Positions 10,156 through 21,742 of a stretch of DNA of 64,000 nt are shown here, in pieces; the first letter of the stretch is position 1; every line of letters begins with the position of its first letter. The notes under the pieces were generated by a model. The model was given only the letters and a program-made list of their open reading frames with translations. It searched no databases and was not told the origin of the DNA. The position numbers and the translations under genes were made by a program. This DNA is from Echinarachnius parma (Eukaryota > Echinodermata > Echinoidea > Clypeasteroida > Echinarachniidae), in NCBI GenBank assembly GCA_037951105.1, contig JBAMJV010008056.1, positions 248,001 to 312,000 of the forward strand, given 5' to 3'.

Positions 10156-12410
10156 TTTAATGCACACTAAAGACCCTGATTTTTGATGAACTTTCAACTT
10201 CAAGTTCTGAATGCTACAGGTTGTACTTTTTAACTATGCAGCCATTGAGTGGGTTGCCAGGGAGCAATAATATCCAATAGTATGTTCTCTCTTCTTCTGT
10301 TAAAACATGTTAAACACACAATTCATGTAACTATCATGAATTGTCAATATTTTAAATTTTGTTTTATAACCTTTTCCTGGTTGAATAGTACAACAAAACA
10401 AATCTAACAACTTTTAGTCAATATAATTGTCATGTTTCTTTTGTATTTGTTTCATTCCCTACTGCAGGATCATGACCTGGATGGATTGTGAATCACCATA
10501 GGCGTCAATTTCTCACCCATTTGGAAGGGGGAGGCGGGGCGGGGACTGATGCGTAATCGGCGAGGGAGTACAGGGACCAACCCAGCAGCATGCCCATGAC
10601 TTGACGGGAGAGGGGTGGGGGGGGGGGGGGGTACGTAAGGGACCCATGTTTTGTAACCGAATGACACCTAAAGTCAACGAACATTGTGTGTATGTAGCAC
10701 AATTGGCGAGCACTTTGGCAAAAAACACGTGAGAATGGTCTGTGTAGGGCCATGCTATGTAACCACTGCTGGGGCACATGGGGGCAGAGCCCCTGTAAGG
10801 CTTTTCTGATTTTAATAGCTGCCTACAGGTATAAAATCAGTCAAGGGATAAACACAATTCGAATCTTAATGGGTGTCCAGGGGGCAGAGCCCCCTGGAAG
10901 CTTTTGAACTGTTGTTATCCAGAAGTAAAGATGTTTATAATTCGATTTCCAAAGTTTAGCTAATAGTATCGGCTCTATTTCAGTGGGCATATTATATTTA
11001 CTATAAATCCTATTCAAATGACATTTTGACAATTGAGAGCTTACATCTTTTTAAATCAGACATACATTTTGAAATAGCTGTTCAAAAAAAAAATTACTGA
11101 GACAGTTTTATAGCCTACAACATATTTTTGACTGTGTATTCATTAAGTTGAATTTAGAATATGATCATGTAATATAAACCCTGGACGTTTTCTTTACACT
11201 CATTTAGTTAATTTTATTGAAGTAGGCTACTTACATTTGATAATCATTCAATATAACCCAACAAGGCTTTATTTATTAACTGTAATTTAATGTTATGATT
11301 TACAGTTTACAGCCATTGGCTCTCCTGTGCATTATTATTGATTTGCTTGTAACTCTTACTCGATTAGTTAAACAATGTTCGCATTTGTTCGTTGATTTGT
11401 AACTTTGATAGAAACTAAAATTTTCATATAAACAGTCTGCTTTGAACGCTCTTACAATTAGTTTAATTGAAGTGAAGATTACCCATGTATTATTAAAATT
11501 TATATTTTTATTTTTAATCATTGAATATAACTTTAGCTACTTTACGTAAAGTTTGTTTGATAATAATTGATGTTTAATTTACACTAGGTTGATATCATAT
11601 TGATGCTGTTGTTATTCCTCATATTTTGAAAGGCAATATTTACATTCTGCCATTCAACAATCACTTGTATTCTTATTTATATTTTGTATTGGTATAATAT
11701 TATGTATATTTTCTTTCAATTTGTGTGAAATTTTTAATGTTTTTTACCTTGTAAATTCACTTGTAATTTAGCATTGTGGCTACAAATAATTGCTACAAAT
11801 GCTGTGCTAGCCATATACGATAGATCGGAAATTAATGAAATGACTGTATCAACATTACCACATTCAATCAAAGAGAGGCACAGCTTGAGACCGAATGGGG
11901 GCCATTTTGCGCCCCTTCCATTTTGCGTAAAAAAAAAAAAACGATACAAATTTGCTACCGTATACACTCTCACCACCACTTTTACCGTATAGTTTGGCAT
12001 TGTATAATCACATCATCTGTATATATATACATAAACAATTACTTTAAAGAGGAAACTGTTATATATACATATTTTCCAATTTGTGTAGCAAAAAAAATGA
12101 TATCAATCATTATATTTGAAGCTGCATATCCTGTATATCTGTTTTTCTTCATACGACAGTTTACACGGGTATAGTCTACCGACCCCCTCCGTTTTGATTT
12201 TGCTTATATAAGTATTATTACACTCGTTAAAACACGGACAAGTTGCAGGAAGAATACTCGCTTATCTTGCCTATAGGTTTAAAACAAAGAAATACATAAG
12301 CATTAATAAAGAAATACATAACAGTTCAAATGTGGTCAGCCCCTCTTACTTTCAAAACCTTTCCGCGGCCACTGATCAATATGGGCCTAATACGCGCACT
12401 GGACGAGAAA
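10156..12410. other. Non-coding interval
   Basis: Contents: a 'CATAGGCGTC...GGGGG' poly-G repeat at about 10498-10631; two GGGGGCAGAGCCCC hairpin words at about 10782 and 10876; then about 1.4 kb of AT-rich sequence with no repeat I can identify. Open frames on the - strand rich in proline lie across the G run and are artefacts. Confidence 0.35.
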
Positions 12411-15067
12411 TTGTTTGTTTGTTTGTTTTTATTTCCGAATTAAAAATACAACAAAAGTCATAACATTCATCATAAAACAATATACAAAGATGTTAACAAT
12501 ATTCAAATTACAGAGTCATAAAAATATAAATAGTATGTTGCATATTATAAGAAAATTATATCGGGAGGATAGCCCGTTTCAGAACCATCATCACGATGGT
12601 TCTGTTCTTCCACGGGGTCCTATTAAAATGATGGTATAAATATATAAACATATAGAGTTTAAAAAATCACACATTCTGTTATCAATTACATTACCCTACC
12701 CCCTACCCCCCCCCCCCCCCCCCCATCCTTAAGTCACTCTGAGTCCCCCATCCCATACTCCCAACCCAACCTCCCGAGCCCCATTTATTACTAGCGGGTC
12801 ATACAAATTCTGCATAATTCCATAATTGCACATAATTATACACATATACATAATTGCACATTATACAAATATAAATATATTGAATAATTACAAGGTTATT
12901 TGGCTCACTATCTGCTAAGCTACTATAATTATGTAATCGTTTTAATTTCTTTATTGAATGAAATTAAGGAATTCAGATTACAGGTATTCGCAGGTAGGTT
13001 ATTATACAGTGTGCTACCACGATAAAAGAAAGTACGTCTACAATTCTCTGTGTTTGGTTTTGGGAGAGACAATTTATCCTTATGTCGTAATCCATATCTA
13101 GTTACTCTAAAAGTAAACTTTTCTAATAAATACACAGGTGCCATGCTATGTAAAATCTTAAACATTAACAAATGAATATGTCTAGTTTGACGAATCTGCA
13201 ATGTCTTCCAATTAAGAATATCATGTATTTCATGAACAGATCTATGTTCTAATAAATGTATCTTTAAAATTATTCTTCCTGCCCTATTTTGTATTTTTTG
13301 TGGGACATCCAATTGTGTTTTAGTAGCAGAAGACCAAACAACATCCCCATAATCGAAATGAGGGATAATTACAGCATTATATAACATTGTTAGGCATGAC
13401 TCATTGATATATTTACTTAATCTTCCTAGGAAGCTTATCATCTTACTAATCTTTTTACATAAATAATCAATGTGTACAGTCCATTTCAATTGTGAATCAA
13501 TAAATACTCCCAAGTATTTCAAATGTTGGACTTGTTCAATCTTTTTATCGTATATATGCAAATTCAATGTACTGTGCTTATGTAACATGCAGTTAGTTCC
13601 TATTAACATACATACTGTTTTCGTACAATTTATCTTTAATTTATTACGATCCATCCATACTTGTAAATTCTGTAATTCAACATTTAATACATTTTCAATA
13701 ATTTGTGGGTTTTTATTTGAATAGTATAACACCGTATCATCTGCGTATAAATGCACTGAACAATTATGAAAGCAATTTGGCATGTCATTAATAAAAATGA
13801 GAAATAGAATTGGTCCCAGTATAGAGCCTTGTGGTACGCCATGTGACACAGGTAGTTCGGTTGACATTGTATTATTAATTGACGTTGTTATACGCCTATC
13901 ATTCAAATAGCTATATAACCATTCATAAGATTTTCCTTTCAATCCAGTACAAGCAAAAAGCTTGGCTAAAATAATATCATGATTGACCAAGTCAAAAGCC
14001 TTTTGTAGGTCAACCGCAACTACCCCTGTATACATACCATTGTCAAGAGACATAAGCCATTCATCCGTAACTTGTATTAAGGTTGTACTTGTTGAATGCT
14101 TCGATCTAAATCCAGATTGGTGTTTAGTCAAAGTATTATTGTCTGTTAAAAAGCGTACAAGTTGACGTTGAATGACCCTTTCTAATAATTTTGAAACCGC
14201 AGGTAATAATGATTTTGGTCTATAGTTATCTGGATTGGCTTTGTCGCCTTTTTTAAAAATCGGTATTATCTTCGCAATCTTCCACCTTTTTGGGACTACA
14301 CCTTGACTAATTGATTTATTTATAATACATATTATACTTTTAACAATATCAATTCCACATAATTTCAAAATAAATGAGATTTTACCATCAATACCAAAAG
14401 ACTTTTTACTTTTCAATGAAAATATTTCTTTTAAAACCTCAGCATGTGAAACACAAGACAACTCCAAAACATTTCCTTTGTGATTAACATCATAATTAAC
14501 ATCAACAGCATCGTTCACAACATTGCACTTCTCCGCGACGTTTGCAAAATGATTATTAAATTCATTGACCAATTGTTCACTATTGCTAACACCAATGCTA
14601 GTTGATGTCTGAGGTAGCAAGGACTTAAGAACTTCCCAAGATTTTGATCTAGCTTGATAATCGCGTATTTTTTCAGTATAATATTGCTTTTTTGTCTTTT
14701 TAATTGTGTACGTTACTTTATTACGCAACTTTTTATAATCTTTCCAATCGTCATCGCTGTTTGTATGTTTAGCTCTTTTTTTAGTTTTGTCGCGCTCTTT
14801 CATCAAATTAAATATTGACTCATTAATCCATGGAGAGTGCATTTTCCGTACCCTCTTAGTTCTTATTGGCATATATTTATTGAGTACTTCTAGTACAAGC
14901 TGTTCCCATTTTGTGATCGCTTCATTTATATCACAACAATCTTCCACTTCCGACCATGTCTGAGACCTCATGTCTGCCCTGAATGCATTTTCATCAATAC
15001 CCTTAGATTTTCTAAAAGAAATCAATTTAACGTGGTTCATTGTATCATTTACATGCCCTACTTTCAA
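12411..15067 (-). mobile_element. 5'-truncated non-LTR retrotransposon (CR1/L2/jockey group)
   Basis: The element runs on the - strand from the end of its reverse transcriptase frame to a 3' tail of (AAAC)n, seen as TTGTTTGTTTGTTTG at 12411-12425. The 3' untranslated part includes a C19 run (12706-12724, as read on +) and a hairpin of 10-bp arms (CAGAACCATC / GATGGTTCTG, 12580-12604), a feature typical of LINE 3' ends recognised by their own reverse transcriptase. The apurinic endonuclease region that precedes the reverse transcriptase in this group is missing, so it is 5'-truncated or disrupted. Confidence 0.8.
12929..15067 (-). CDS. LINE reverse transcriptase (endonuclease missing)
   Basis: An uninterrupted frame of 712 residues. 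It begins at the linker that normally follows the endonuclease (SPWINESIFNLMKERD at about 78-93) and runs through the polymerase: KRWKIAKIIPIFKKGD (270-285), NYRPKSLLP (281-289), AVDLQKAFDLVNHD (351-364, catalytic D353), SHGVPQGSILG (408-418) and YADDT (441-445, catalytic D443 and D444). Thumb and C-terminal parts follow (KYLGVFID, HFDYGDVVWSS, IQNRAGRIIL). The catalytic aspartates are intact and no stop or frameshift is seen, so the copy is fairly young, but without an endonuclease it is probably unable to move by itself. K for the usual I in YRPxSLLP is a minor oddity. The annotated start is simply the first Met after the upstream stop. Confidence 0.88.
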   Translation of the reverse strand: MKVGHVNDTMNHVKLISFRKSKGIDENAFRADMRSQTWSEVEDCCDINEAITKWEQLVLEVLNKYMPIRTKRVRKMHSPWINESIFNLMKERDKTKKRAKHTNSDDDWKDYKKLRNKVTYTIKKTKKQYYTEKIRDYQARSKSWEVLKSLLPQTSTSIGVSNSEQLVNEFNNHFANVAEKCNVVNDAVDVNYDVNHKGNVLELSCVSHAEVLKEIFSLKSKKSFGIDGKISFILKLCGIDIVKSIICIINKSISQGVVPKRWKIAKIIPIFKKGDKANPDNYRPKSLLPAVSKLLERVIQRQLVRFLTDNNTLTKHQSGFRSKHSTSTTLIQVTDEWLMSLDNGMYTGVVAVDLQKAFDLVNHDIILAKLFACTGLKGKSYEWLYSYLNDRRITTSINNTMSTELPVSHGVPQGSILGPILFLIFINDMPNCFHNCSVHLYADDTVLYYSNKNPQIIENVLNVELQNLQVWMDRNKLKINCTKTVCMLIGTNCMLHKHSTLNLHIYDKKIEQVQHLKYLGVFIDSQLKWTVHIDYLCKKISKMISFLGRLSKYINESCLTMLYNAVIIPHFDYGDVVWSSATKTQLDVPQKIQNRAGRIILKIHLLEHRSVHEIHDILNWKTLQIRQTRHIHLLMFKILHSMAPVYLLEKFTFRVTRYGLRHKDKLSLPKPNTENCRRTFFYRGSTLYNNLPANTCNLNSLISFNKEIKTIT

Positions 15068-15629
15068 GGATACAACCAGAATCTAAGAGTAGAGTTTGTT
15101 CTTTTGTTTTATTTTTGTTTCCAAATTTGTTAACAGAACGCCTTTTCTCAATAATAAGTTAAACTTCGGCATTCACAAAGTAAAGTGCGTTGACTTTGAC
15201 CTGCGCGTATATGGAGTTTTGATTAGTAAACTATAAACGCATGGTTTATTAATTAAAATGTTTTGCACGATTTATTGTCGTTACATCATAAAGCCAGTTT
15301 GTAAAGAATAAGAATTTATATTTCTTTTCCTTACTGAATAATGGTATTTGTTGAAAAAATATATTTATCGCATATAGACGTTGACTTTTTAGAGTTCAGA
15401 AGTCAAACGCGCTTCGAGTCAAAACGCGCGATTTTGTGTTGCGGAAGCAAAAAACATGCATCCTTAAAGTCGAAATTGCGATACCTTTCGCTGTTTTAAC
15501 AAAATGGACACAACCATATTCTGAATCTACGGAATTTTCTATTTCGTTTAAACCTTGTTTCCCAAAATGTATATGAAATTTACACCAAAAAAAATCTATA
15601 CTATATGTTCCTCATAAACGGGCTATCTA
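15068..15629. other. AT-rich interval between LINE and 3.7-kb element
   Basis: No gene. The last 100 bases (about 15525-15595) contain GGAATTTTCT and TTGTTTCCCAAAATGTATATG, which recur in the same orientation just right of the second 3.7-kb element (25855-25910) and inverted near 5700. ACGCGC-rich words lie at about 15405-15430. Confidence 0.4.
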
Positions 15630-15679
15630 CCCAGGTAGCAAGCCAACGTTGGACCAACGTCGGAAACTTGCAAACTCGT

Positions 15680-16968
15680 TGGAACTCGTTGGACGTTGGA
15701 CAATCTCGTTGGATCAACGTTGGACCAACATCGGTAACTCGCAGTGAAAAAGAAGTTGGACAATCTCGTTGGACCAACGTTGGACCAACATCGGTAACTC
15801 GCAGTGAAATGTACGTTGGACAATCTCGTTGGACCAACGTTGGATCAACATCGTTAACTCGCAGTGAAATAGACGTTGGACAATTTTGTTGGACTAACGT
15901 TGGATCAACATCGGTAACTCGCAGTGAAAAAGACATTGGACAATCTCGTTGGACCAACGTTGGACCAACATCGGTAACTCGCAGTGAAAAAGACGTTGGA
16001 CAATCTTGTTGGACCAACATTGGACCAACATCGGTAACTCGCAGTGAAATGGACGTTGGACAATCTTGTTGGACCAATGTTGGATCAACATCGGTAACTC
16101 GCAGTGAAAAAGACGTTGGACAATCTCGTTGGACCAACGTTGGACCAACATCGGTAACTCGCAGTGAAAAAGACGTTGGACAATCTCGTTGGACCAACAT
16201 CGGTAACTCGCAGTGAAATGGATGTTGGACAATCTTGTTGGACCAACGTTGGACCAACATCGGTAACTCGCAGTGAAAAAGACGTCGGACAATCTCGTTG
16301 GACCAACGTTGGACCAACATCGGTAACTCGCACTGAAATGGACGTTGGACAATCTCGTTGGACCAACGTTGCACCAACATCGGTAACTTGCAGTGAAATA
16401 GTCGTTGGACAATCTCGTTGGACCAACGTTGGATCAACATCGGTAACTCGCAGTGAAAAAGACGTTGGACAATCTCGTTGGACCAACGTTGGACCAACAT
16501 CAGTAACTCGCAGTGAAATGGACGTTGGACAATCTTGTTGGACCAATGTTGGATCAACATCGGTAACTCGCAGTGAAAAAGACGTTGGACAATCTCGTTG
16601 GACCAACGTTGGACCAACATAGGTAACTCGCAGTGAAGAAGACGTTGGACAATCTCGTTGGACCAACGTTGGACCAACATCGGTAACTCGCAGTGAAATG
16701 GACGTTGGACAATCTCGTTGGACCAACGGTGGACCAACATCGGTAACTCGCAGTGAAATTGACGTTGGACAATCTCGTTGGAGCAACGCTGGACCAACAT
16801 CGGTAACTCGCAGTGAAAAAGACGTTGGACAATCTTGTTGGACCAACGTTGGATCAACATCGGTACCTCGCAGTGAAAAAGACGTTGGACAATCTCGTTG
16901 GACCAACGTTGGATCAACATCGGTAATTCGCAGTGAAAAAGACGTTGGACAATCTCGTTAGACCAACA
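15680..16968. repeat. 60-bp satellite array (about 21 units), copy 1
   Basis: Unit: GTTGGACCAACATCGGTAAC, then TCGCAGTGAAAAAGACGTTG, then GACAATCTCGTTGGACCAAC. The units stay in register for more than 1.2 kb apart from one shortened unit of about 41 bp near 16180-16220. Because 60 is a multiple of three, long open frames appear in several frames on both strands (up to 466 codons on -). These are products of the repeat, not genes. Each unit contains the palindrome CCAACGTTGG. Confidence 0.9.
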
Positions 16969-17985
16969 GTAATGAGTGGACTCAAGTAGAATTACAATCA
17001 TAAATAGAAGTGCGCCATCCCCGGTGAATTACCATATAGGATCGATATCGGGTGTCAAGAGACCATGTATGAGTTGGGCCATCGATCTACAAGCAGTTAA
17101 TAAAGTAAGCTTTCAACTATACTCGTGTGCTTGTATTATATTACAACATGGTGTCTGAAGTGAAAGTGACTGTATGTCTGATTCGATTCGCCATGACCTG
17201 TGTTGTAGAAATGCTAATTTGAATCCATTTTGGGAGGCGAGCTTCACGGTTGATGTGTGACCGGATATACCATCCAGAAAACGCTTTATTGAGAACTGTA
17301 CTGTTCGTTATCAACGGTGCATAGCTAGTAGGAAGAAAGAGCTCCAGAAGAGGCAGAAGCGATACTATGACCAGGGTGCCAAGTCGCTGCCGGTGTTGAA
17401 GTCTGGAGAACGTGTGTACTACCAAGTGGGAAAAGAATGGAAACCTGGCGTAGTGACAACTCAAGATTCAACGCCCCGCTCGTACCACATCCAGAGTGAG
17501 AAAGGTGGGCGGTATCGCCGGAACAGACATCATCTAAAGAAGCGTCGCGCACCTGAAGGTAACATCCATGTTCCAGTAAACGAGGAAACGGAGGTCCCAG
17601 AAGCGTGCTGGAGTGAGGTGAAGCCGCCCTCGCAAGAACGTGACAGGCGCTACCCACTTCGACGTCTACTCTCAGACCACCGGATAGATTAGATTTGTGA
17701 TAGAGATGAATACCATTTAGGGCAGAATAATCCCTTGGTATCATCTAGGCGTTGGGTAGTCCACCCTGGCACTAGCACGTTAAACCATTTTGCATAAGGT
17801 AAATGTCGGTCTTACAATAGGGGATGACAACCGTACGAAAGGGGCAGAATAATCCCCTGGTTCCATCTTCTGGGTGTCGGGTAGTCTACCCTGACACTCA
17901 AGTTTGTAATTTACCAGTATTTATTATTGTTATGCCAGAGTTACACATGGCATTTCGCCTACTTGTATTATATTACAACACCATG
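16969..17985 (+). mobile_element. Internally deleted Ty3/gypsy LTR retrotransposon inside copy 1
   Basis: The satellite is interrupted at about 16969 and resumes at about 17986. At 17148 an LTR-like end (TTGTATTATATTACAACA) is followed by TGGTGTCTGAAG, which resembles a tRNA primer binding site. The same LTR end recurs at 17963-17980. Between them only the end of the integrase frame survives, followed by a duplicated GGGCAGAATAATCCC block (about 17719 and 17842). LTR 5' limits are not clear. Gag, protease, reverse transcriptase and most of integrase are gone. Confidence 0.6.
17261..17692 (+). pseudogene. Ty3/gypsy integrase C-terminal fragment, copy 1
   Basis: An open frame of about 143 codons after an in-frame TGA at 17258. 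It carries the basic C-terminal tail of gypsy-type polyproteins: KRQKRYYDQGAKSLPVLKSG, then GVVTTQDSTPRSYHI and RYRRNRHHLKKR. This tail normally follows the DDE integrase core and binds DNA; the core is absent. It sits between the primer-binding-like site and the 3' LTR end. The same frame is intact in copy 2. It might still be translated if transcribed, but I see no start or splice signal that requires it. Confidence 0.7.
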
Positions 17986-18725
17986 CGATGGATCAACATT
18001 GGTAACTCAAAGTGAAATGGAGGTTGGACAATCTCGTTAGAGCAACGTTGGATCGACATCGGTAACCCACAGTGAAACGTTCGTTATTCCAACGAGAATC
18101 CAACATTTCACATCTGTTGTTCACTACATGTAGCTGTTATGTTAGAAAAGGTAATTTTTTTACTCGTAGCACAGGTGGTCAAAACCCCCTTGCATAATAA
18201 AAGGATTTAAAATTAGCTGCTGAAAGCAGGATGTATGCCATCGTTGGATCAACGTTGGTTCAACGTTGGATGAACGTTGGTTATTATTCATGAATATTCA
18301 TGAGTGGTTATCATTGACTGCAAAAAGCATTAATAATCATGTTATTTGATTGTTCAGAATGAATCCAATGTTATTATTTACTCATTATTTGAAATATATG
18401 TAAGTTATTTATCTACAAAAACATTCTAAAGGTTTGTTTCCATGATGTATTTGTGTAAATTCTTAAAACTTTATCCAAACATTCAACTTTATCGAAATAC
18501 CAACCATCAAACAAATATTAACACAGAAGCTAGGTTATATAAAGCTGAGTGGATGATGTAGATGTAGTGAGTGTAGGAATAGGAATAGGACTATATGGAT
18601 AGGGATAGGAATAGGACTAGGAATAGGGTTAGGGTAAGGTTAGTCTTAGGTAAAGGGAAAGCTAGGATAGGATGTTCTAGATATCACCAATAGGCGTGTC
18701 ATATGAATATTAATTAAATTTTTTT
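17986..18725. other. Interior AT-rich segment of the 3.7-kb element, copy 1
   Basis: Contains one and a half degraded satellite units (17986-18080), a short CAACGTTGG cluster (18240-18275), and a GGAATAGGAATAGG/AGGGTTAGGG minisatellite at 18572-18640. No gene. Confidence 0.55.
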
Positions 18726-19335
18726 AGTACGGTGAGACGTTGGTCCAATGTTGGACCAACGTTGGACCAACGTTGGATCAACGTTGGACCAACGTTGGAG
18801 AAATGTTGGTGAATTACGCTGGACCAACGTTGGATGCTTGTTGGAGACATGTTGGAGACATATTGGATGCTTGTTGGACACATGTTGCTTTGACGTTGGA
18901 TCAACGTTTGCGTACGCCCAATCAACGCTGCTCCAACAAAATACCAACCTTGGATTAACGTTGGAAAAGCGTTGGTCCAATGTTGGCTGCTTGTTGGATG
19001 CATGTTGGAGACATATTGGATGCTTGTTGGACACATGTTGCTTTGACGTTGGATCAACGTTTGCGTACGCCCAATCAACGCTGCTCCAACAAAATACCAA
19101 CCTTGGATTAACGTTGGAAAAGCGTTGGTCCAACGTTGACAAATAACAACTTTTCAACGATGGACCAACGTTGATCCAACGTTGGCATTTCGTTTTCGGC
19201 AACGTTGGAGCAACGTTGATTGGGCGTACGCAACCATCGTTGGTCCAACGTTGCCGGACAACGTTGGACCAACGTTGCCGAAAAAATTGGACAACGTTGG
19301 TCCAACGTTGGAACAACGTTGGCTTGCTACCTGGG
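18726..19335. repeat. Right subterminal CCAACGTTGG array, copy 1
   Basis: Repeated TTGGACCAACGTTGGA-type units, including a tandem pair of a 153-bp block (about 18829-18981 and 18982-19135) marked by TTTGCGTACGCCCAATCAAC. The array leads into the right terminal inverted repeat. Subterminal arrays of this kind are often transposase-binding sites; here that is inference. Confidence 0.7.
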
Positions 19336-19555
19336 TATATACAGCTTATACGCGATATGCGCATTGCCTGAAAATAGCTGCTTTAATACTATGATTCAAT
19401 GTAACAATTATACATTGGCTAAACAGGATGACAACCATGAAAACAATGTGACTTTTAAGGAGCAGAATCTACTCTTTCGATTAATATTTGTTTTGTCAAT
19501 GTTCCAATTTGACGTATTTAATTATATTATGGTAATGTAAACGGTTCCATGACAT

Positions 19556-19712
19556 ATGCTCCGCCGACATTTGCTCCGAAAAATGCGACAAATGCTCCGC
19601 GACAAATGCTCCGCGATATTTGCTCCGCCGACAATTGCTCCGCCGACAAATGCTCCGCCGACATTTGCTCCGCCGACATTTGCTCCGCCGCCAAATGCTC
19701 CGCAGACAAATG
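19556..19712 (-). repeat. 15-bp tandem repeat, left terminus of the Mutator-like element
   Basis: Units of TTGCTCCGCCGACAA type with interspersed GCTCCGCGACAAAT. Read on the - strand they give a pentapeptide periodicity (SAEQM/SAEQL) that is a by-product of the 15-bp period. Confidence 0.8.
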
Positions 19713-20125
19713 CCCAAGTAATTAGATGATTTTTTTTTCAAAAAAATATTTTTAAAATGCTTGCACTTTTTCAAAAATTTTCAAAATCATTTTTGGAATA
19801 AACCCCTCAAAAAAAGTTCGGAAACTCAAGTTTGATCGATCATATCTCTCGTATTTTGTATTAAGCATATTCGAAATTGGTGTCACAATAAAGCCTCATT
19901 ATATACCTTTCAAACGGTGCATTATGTGTAGTGATTATGCAATTGGGGCGATTGCAGTTGCCCAGAGAATAGGGGGAGGCAGGAAGTGAAATGTCGCAAA
20001 ATGGCTCAATGCATTTAATTTACGAGTGCATGACTGTGCTGACCAGTTTTTTGAAAGTTCACTTTCTATTGAATACTGCCACCCTTTCCATTCATCAAAA
20101 TCATTGGAATTTGATACCATTTTAA

Positions 20126-20748
20126 AGGGACAAGTCCACTTTTACAAAACGTCTAAACAGCTTTCAGTTGACGGATGGTGATCAATGTAACACGCAAAAA
20201 AAATTCAGAGCGAACAGCCCTCTAATTTGGATTCTACGAATGAAAAACGAATGCGTCCCTCCATTTAAACTATATATCGGTCAATAAAGGAGTTCAACTG
20301 ATTTAGCATAATATTACAACAATATAGTACTAATTCTCGTAAAGGTATTGTGAAGCCGACATTTGTGAACGTATGTCACGGAAAAAGATCTCAAAAAGAA
20401 AGAATATATAATTACATGTAGTCAGTTTAAGCGATGTTTGGGTATTTTGCTTGGTAAACGCTCACACATTAGTACTTTTGCGCGGGTCACGTAGCTAGCG
20501 CGGGTCACGTAGCGGTCATTGCATACCGATCTGGCACTCCGTGAAATCTATGTACGAACTTACTCACCGGCCGAAAATACGTATGTACCTAATTAACCGA
20601 CGTCCCTCAGTTTTAGGTCTATAACGCCACGAAAAAGAGATTTCAAGCCCTAATTTTTTCAGGCATGCTATTAAATGACATTTCCTTTCATATAAGACAA
20701 TAACCTCGCAACTTTTTAATTTTGGCTTGCAAAAGTGGATCTCTCCCT
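20126..20748. mobile_element. 623-bp TTAA MITE nested in the Mutator-like element
   Basis: The ends AGGGACAAGTCCACTTTT and AAAAGTGGATCTCTCCCT are inverted and bounded by TTAA at 20122-20125 and 20749-20752. The ends match the AGGG...CCCT family at 7497, 27432, 31505, 54653 and 56006. The interior has no open frame of note. Confidence 0.6.
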
Positions 20749-21289
20749 TTAATGATAATTATCTTTTCATTATCTTTTTCATAGGCAAATGGGTTGTGCG
20801 CAGCAAACCGGATTATGGAGATGGGTCGAGTGTGAAATCAGACAAAAAATATGGATTTTGTTAGCATTTCAAATGAAATATTCATGATTCAAATTGATAT
20901 CAACGGAAAGCCCAACAACTCTTCTGTATGAAAATGTGAAATTTATAATGATTTTTGTTAAGGGCGGCTGCAGGGAGATGAATGACTCCAGTCGAACCCC
21001 AATGTAACATCAAAAACTAAAGCCAGTGTTGTGTGTTATTGCGCCTCCCCTTCTGCTACTAGATGCAGGCTGCAGGGTCACGCATCCTTACAACACTGGG
21101 CTTGACTGCCCCCCCCCCCCCCCCCCACCCTGTATAAAGAAACGTGAAACAAACAAACCAGCCAAATAAAATATTTGAATGAATCGATGGTTACTGAATC
21201 GATCGTACTCCAATTTCACAAGAGATTCGCATAACATATAAAAGCGCACTTCATACCAAAGGTACTTGAGAATTCATTTCAGAGTTTAA

Positions 21290-21742
21290 TCTTCAGCGGA
21301 GTAAATGTCGGTGGAACAAATGTCGTATCTCCGGAGCATATTTCGGCGGAACAATTGTAGGCTAAGCAATTGTCGCATATTCGAAGCATTTTCGGCGGAG
21401 CAATTGTCGCATCTTCGGAGCATTTGTCGGCGGAGTAATTGTCGGCGGAGCAAATGTCGGCGGAGCAATTGTCGGCGGAGCAAATGTCGGCGGAGCAATT
21501 GTCGCATCTTCGGAGCATTTTACCGCGGAGCAATTGTCGGCGGAGCAAATGTCGGTGGAGCATTTGTCGGCGGAGCAAATGTCGGCGGAGCATTTTTCGG
21601 CGGAGCAAATGTCGGTGGAGCATTTGTCGGCGGAGAAATTATTGTCGTCGGAGCAAATGTCGGCGGAGCAAGTATCGCGGAGCATTTGTCGCGGAGCAAT
21701 TGTCGCATTTTTCGGAGCAATTGTCGGCGGAGCATATGTCGT
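21290..21742 (+). repeat. 15-bp tandem repeat, right terminus of the Mutator-like element
   Basis: About 25 units of GTCGGCGGAGCAAAT and GTCGGCGGAGCAATT, with occasional CGCATCTTCGGAGCA variants. The array is the inverted counterpart of 19556-19712. Open frames up to 173 codons on both strands result from the 15-bp period. Confidence 0.85.

Larger units (their letters stand above)
15630..19335. mobile_element. 3.7-kb satellite-filled DNA transposon-like element, copy 1
   Basis: The termini CCCAGGTAGCAAGCCAACG and CGTTGGCTTGCTACCTGGG are perfect inverted repeats flanked by TA (15628-15629 and 19336-19337). The order inside is: a 60-bp satellite array, a Ty3/gypsy remnant, a further partial satellite unit, AT-rich unique DNA, and a right subterminal array of CCAACGTTGG repeats. 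No transposase frame is present, so it is non-autonomous. TA duplication is compatible with Tc1/mariner-type or related transposases, but the family is not identified. It differs from copy 2 by only about three indels and three substitutions that I can find. Confidence 0.75.

Noticed and set aside
15680..16968. Possible CRISPR-like array
   Set aside because: Regular repeats but no unique spacers of constant length; the whole 60-bp unit is repeated and the context is eukaryotic.
15601..17001. 466-codon frame on - and several 150-270-codon frames on both strands across the satellite, repeated at 22026-23465
   Set aside because: They arise because the 60-bp period is a multiple of three. The same repeat is open in several overlapping frames, there is no start context, and no protein family is recognisable.
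17325..17744. 139-codon - strand frame (and its copy at 23796-24215)
   Set aside because: Antisense to the gypsy integrase tail, which is the recognisable frame on +.
18572..18640. Telomere-like AGGGTTAGGG motif (also at 25094)
   Set aside because: Only two units within a GGAATAGG minisatellite internal to the 3.7-kb element; not evidence for a telomere or telomeric insertion.
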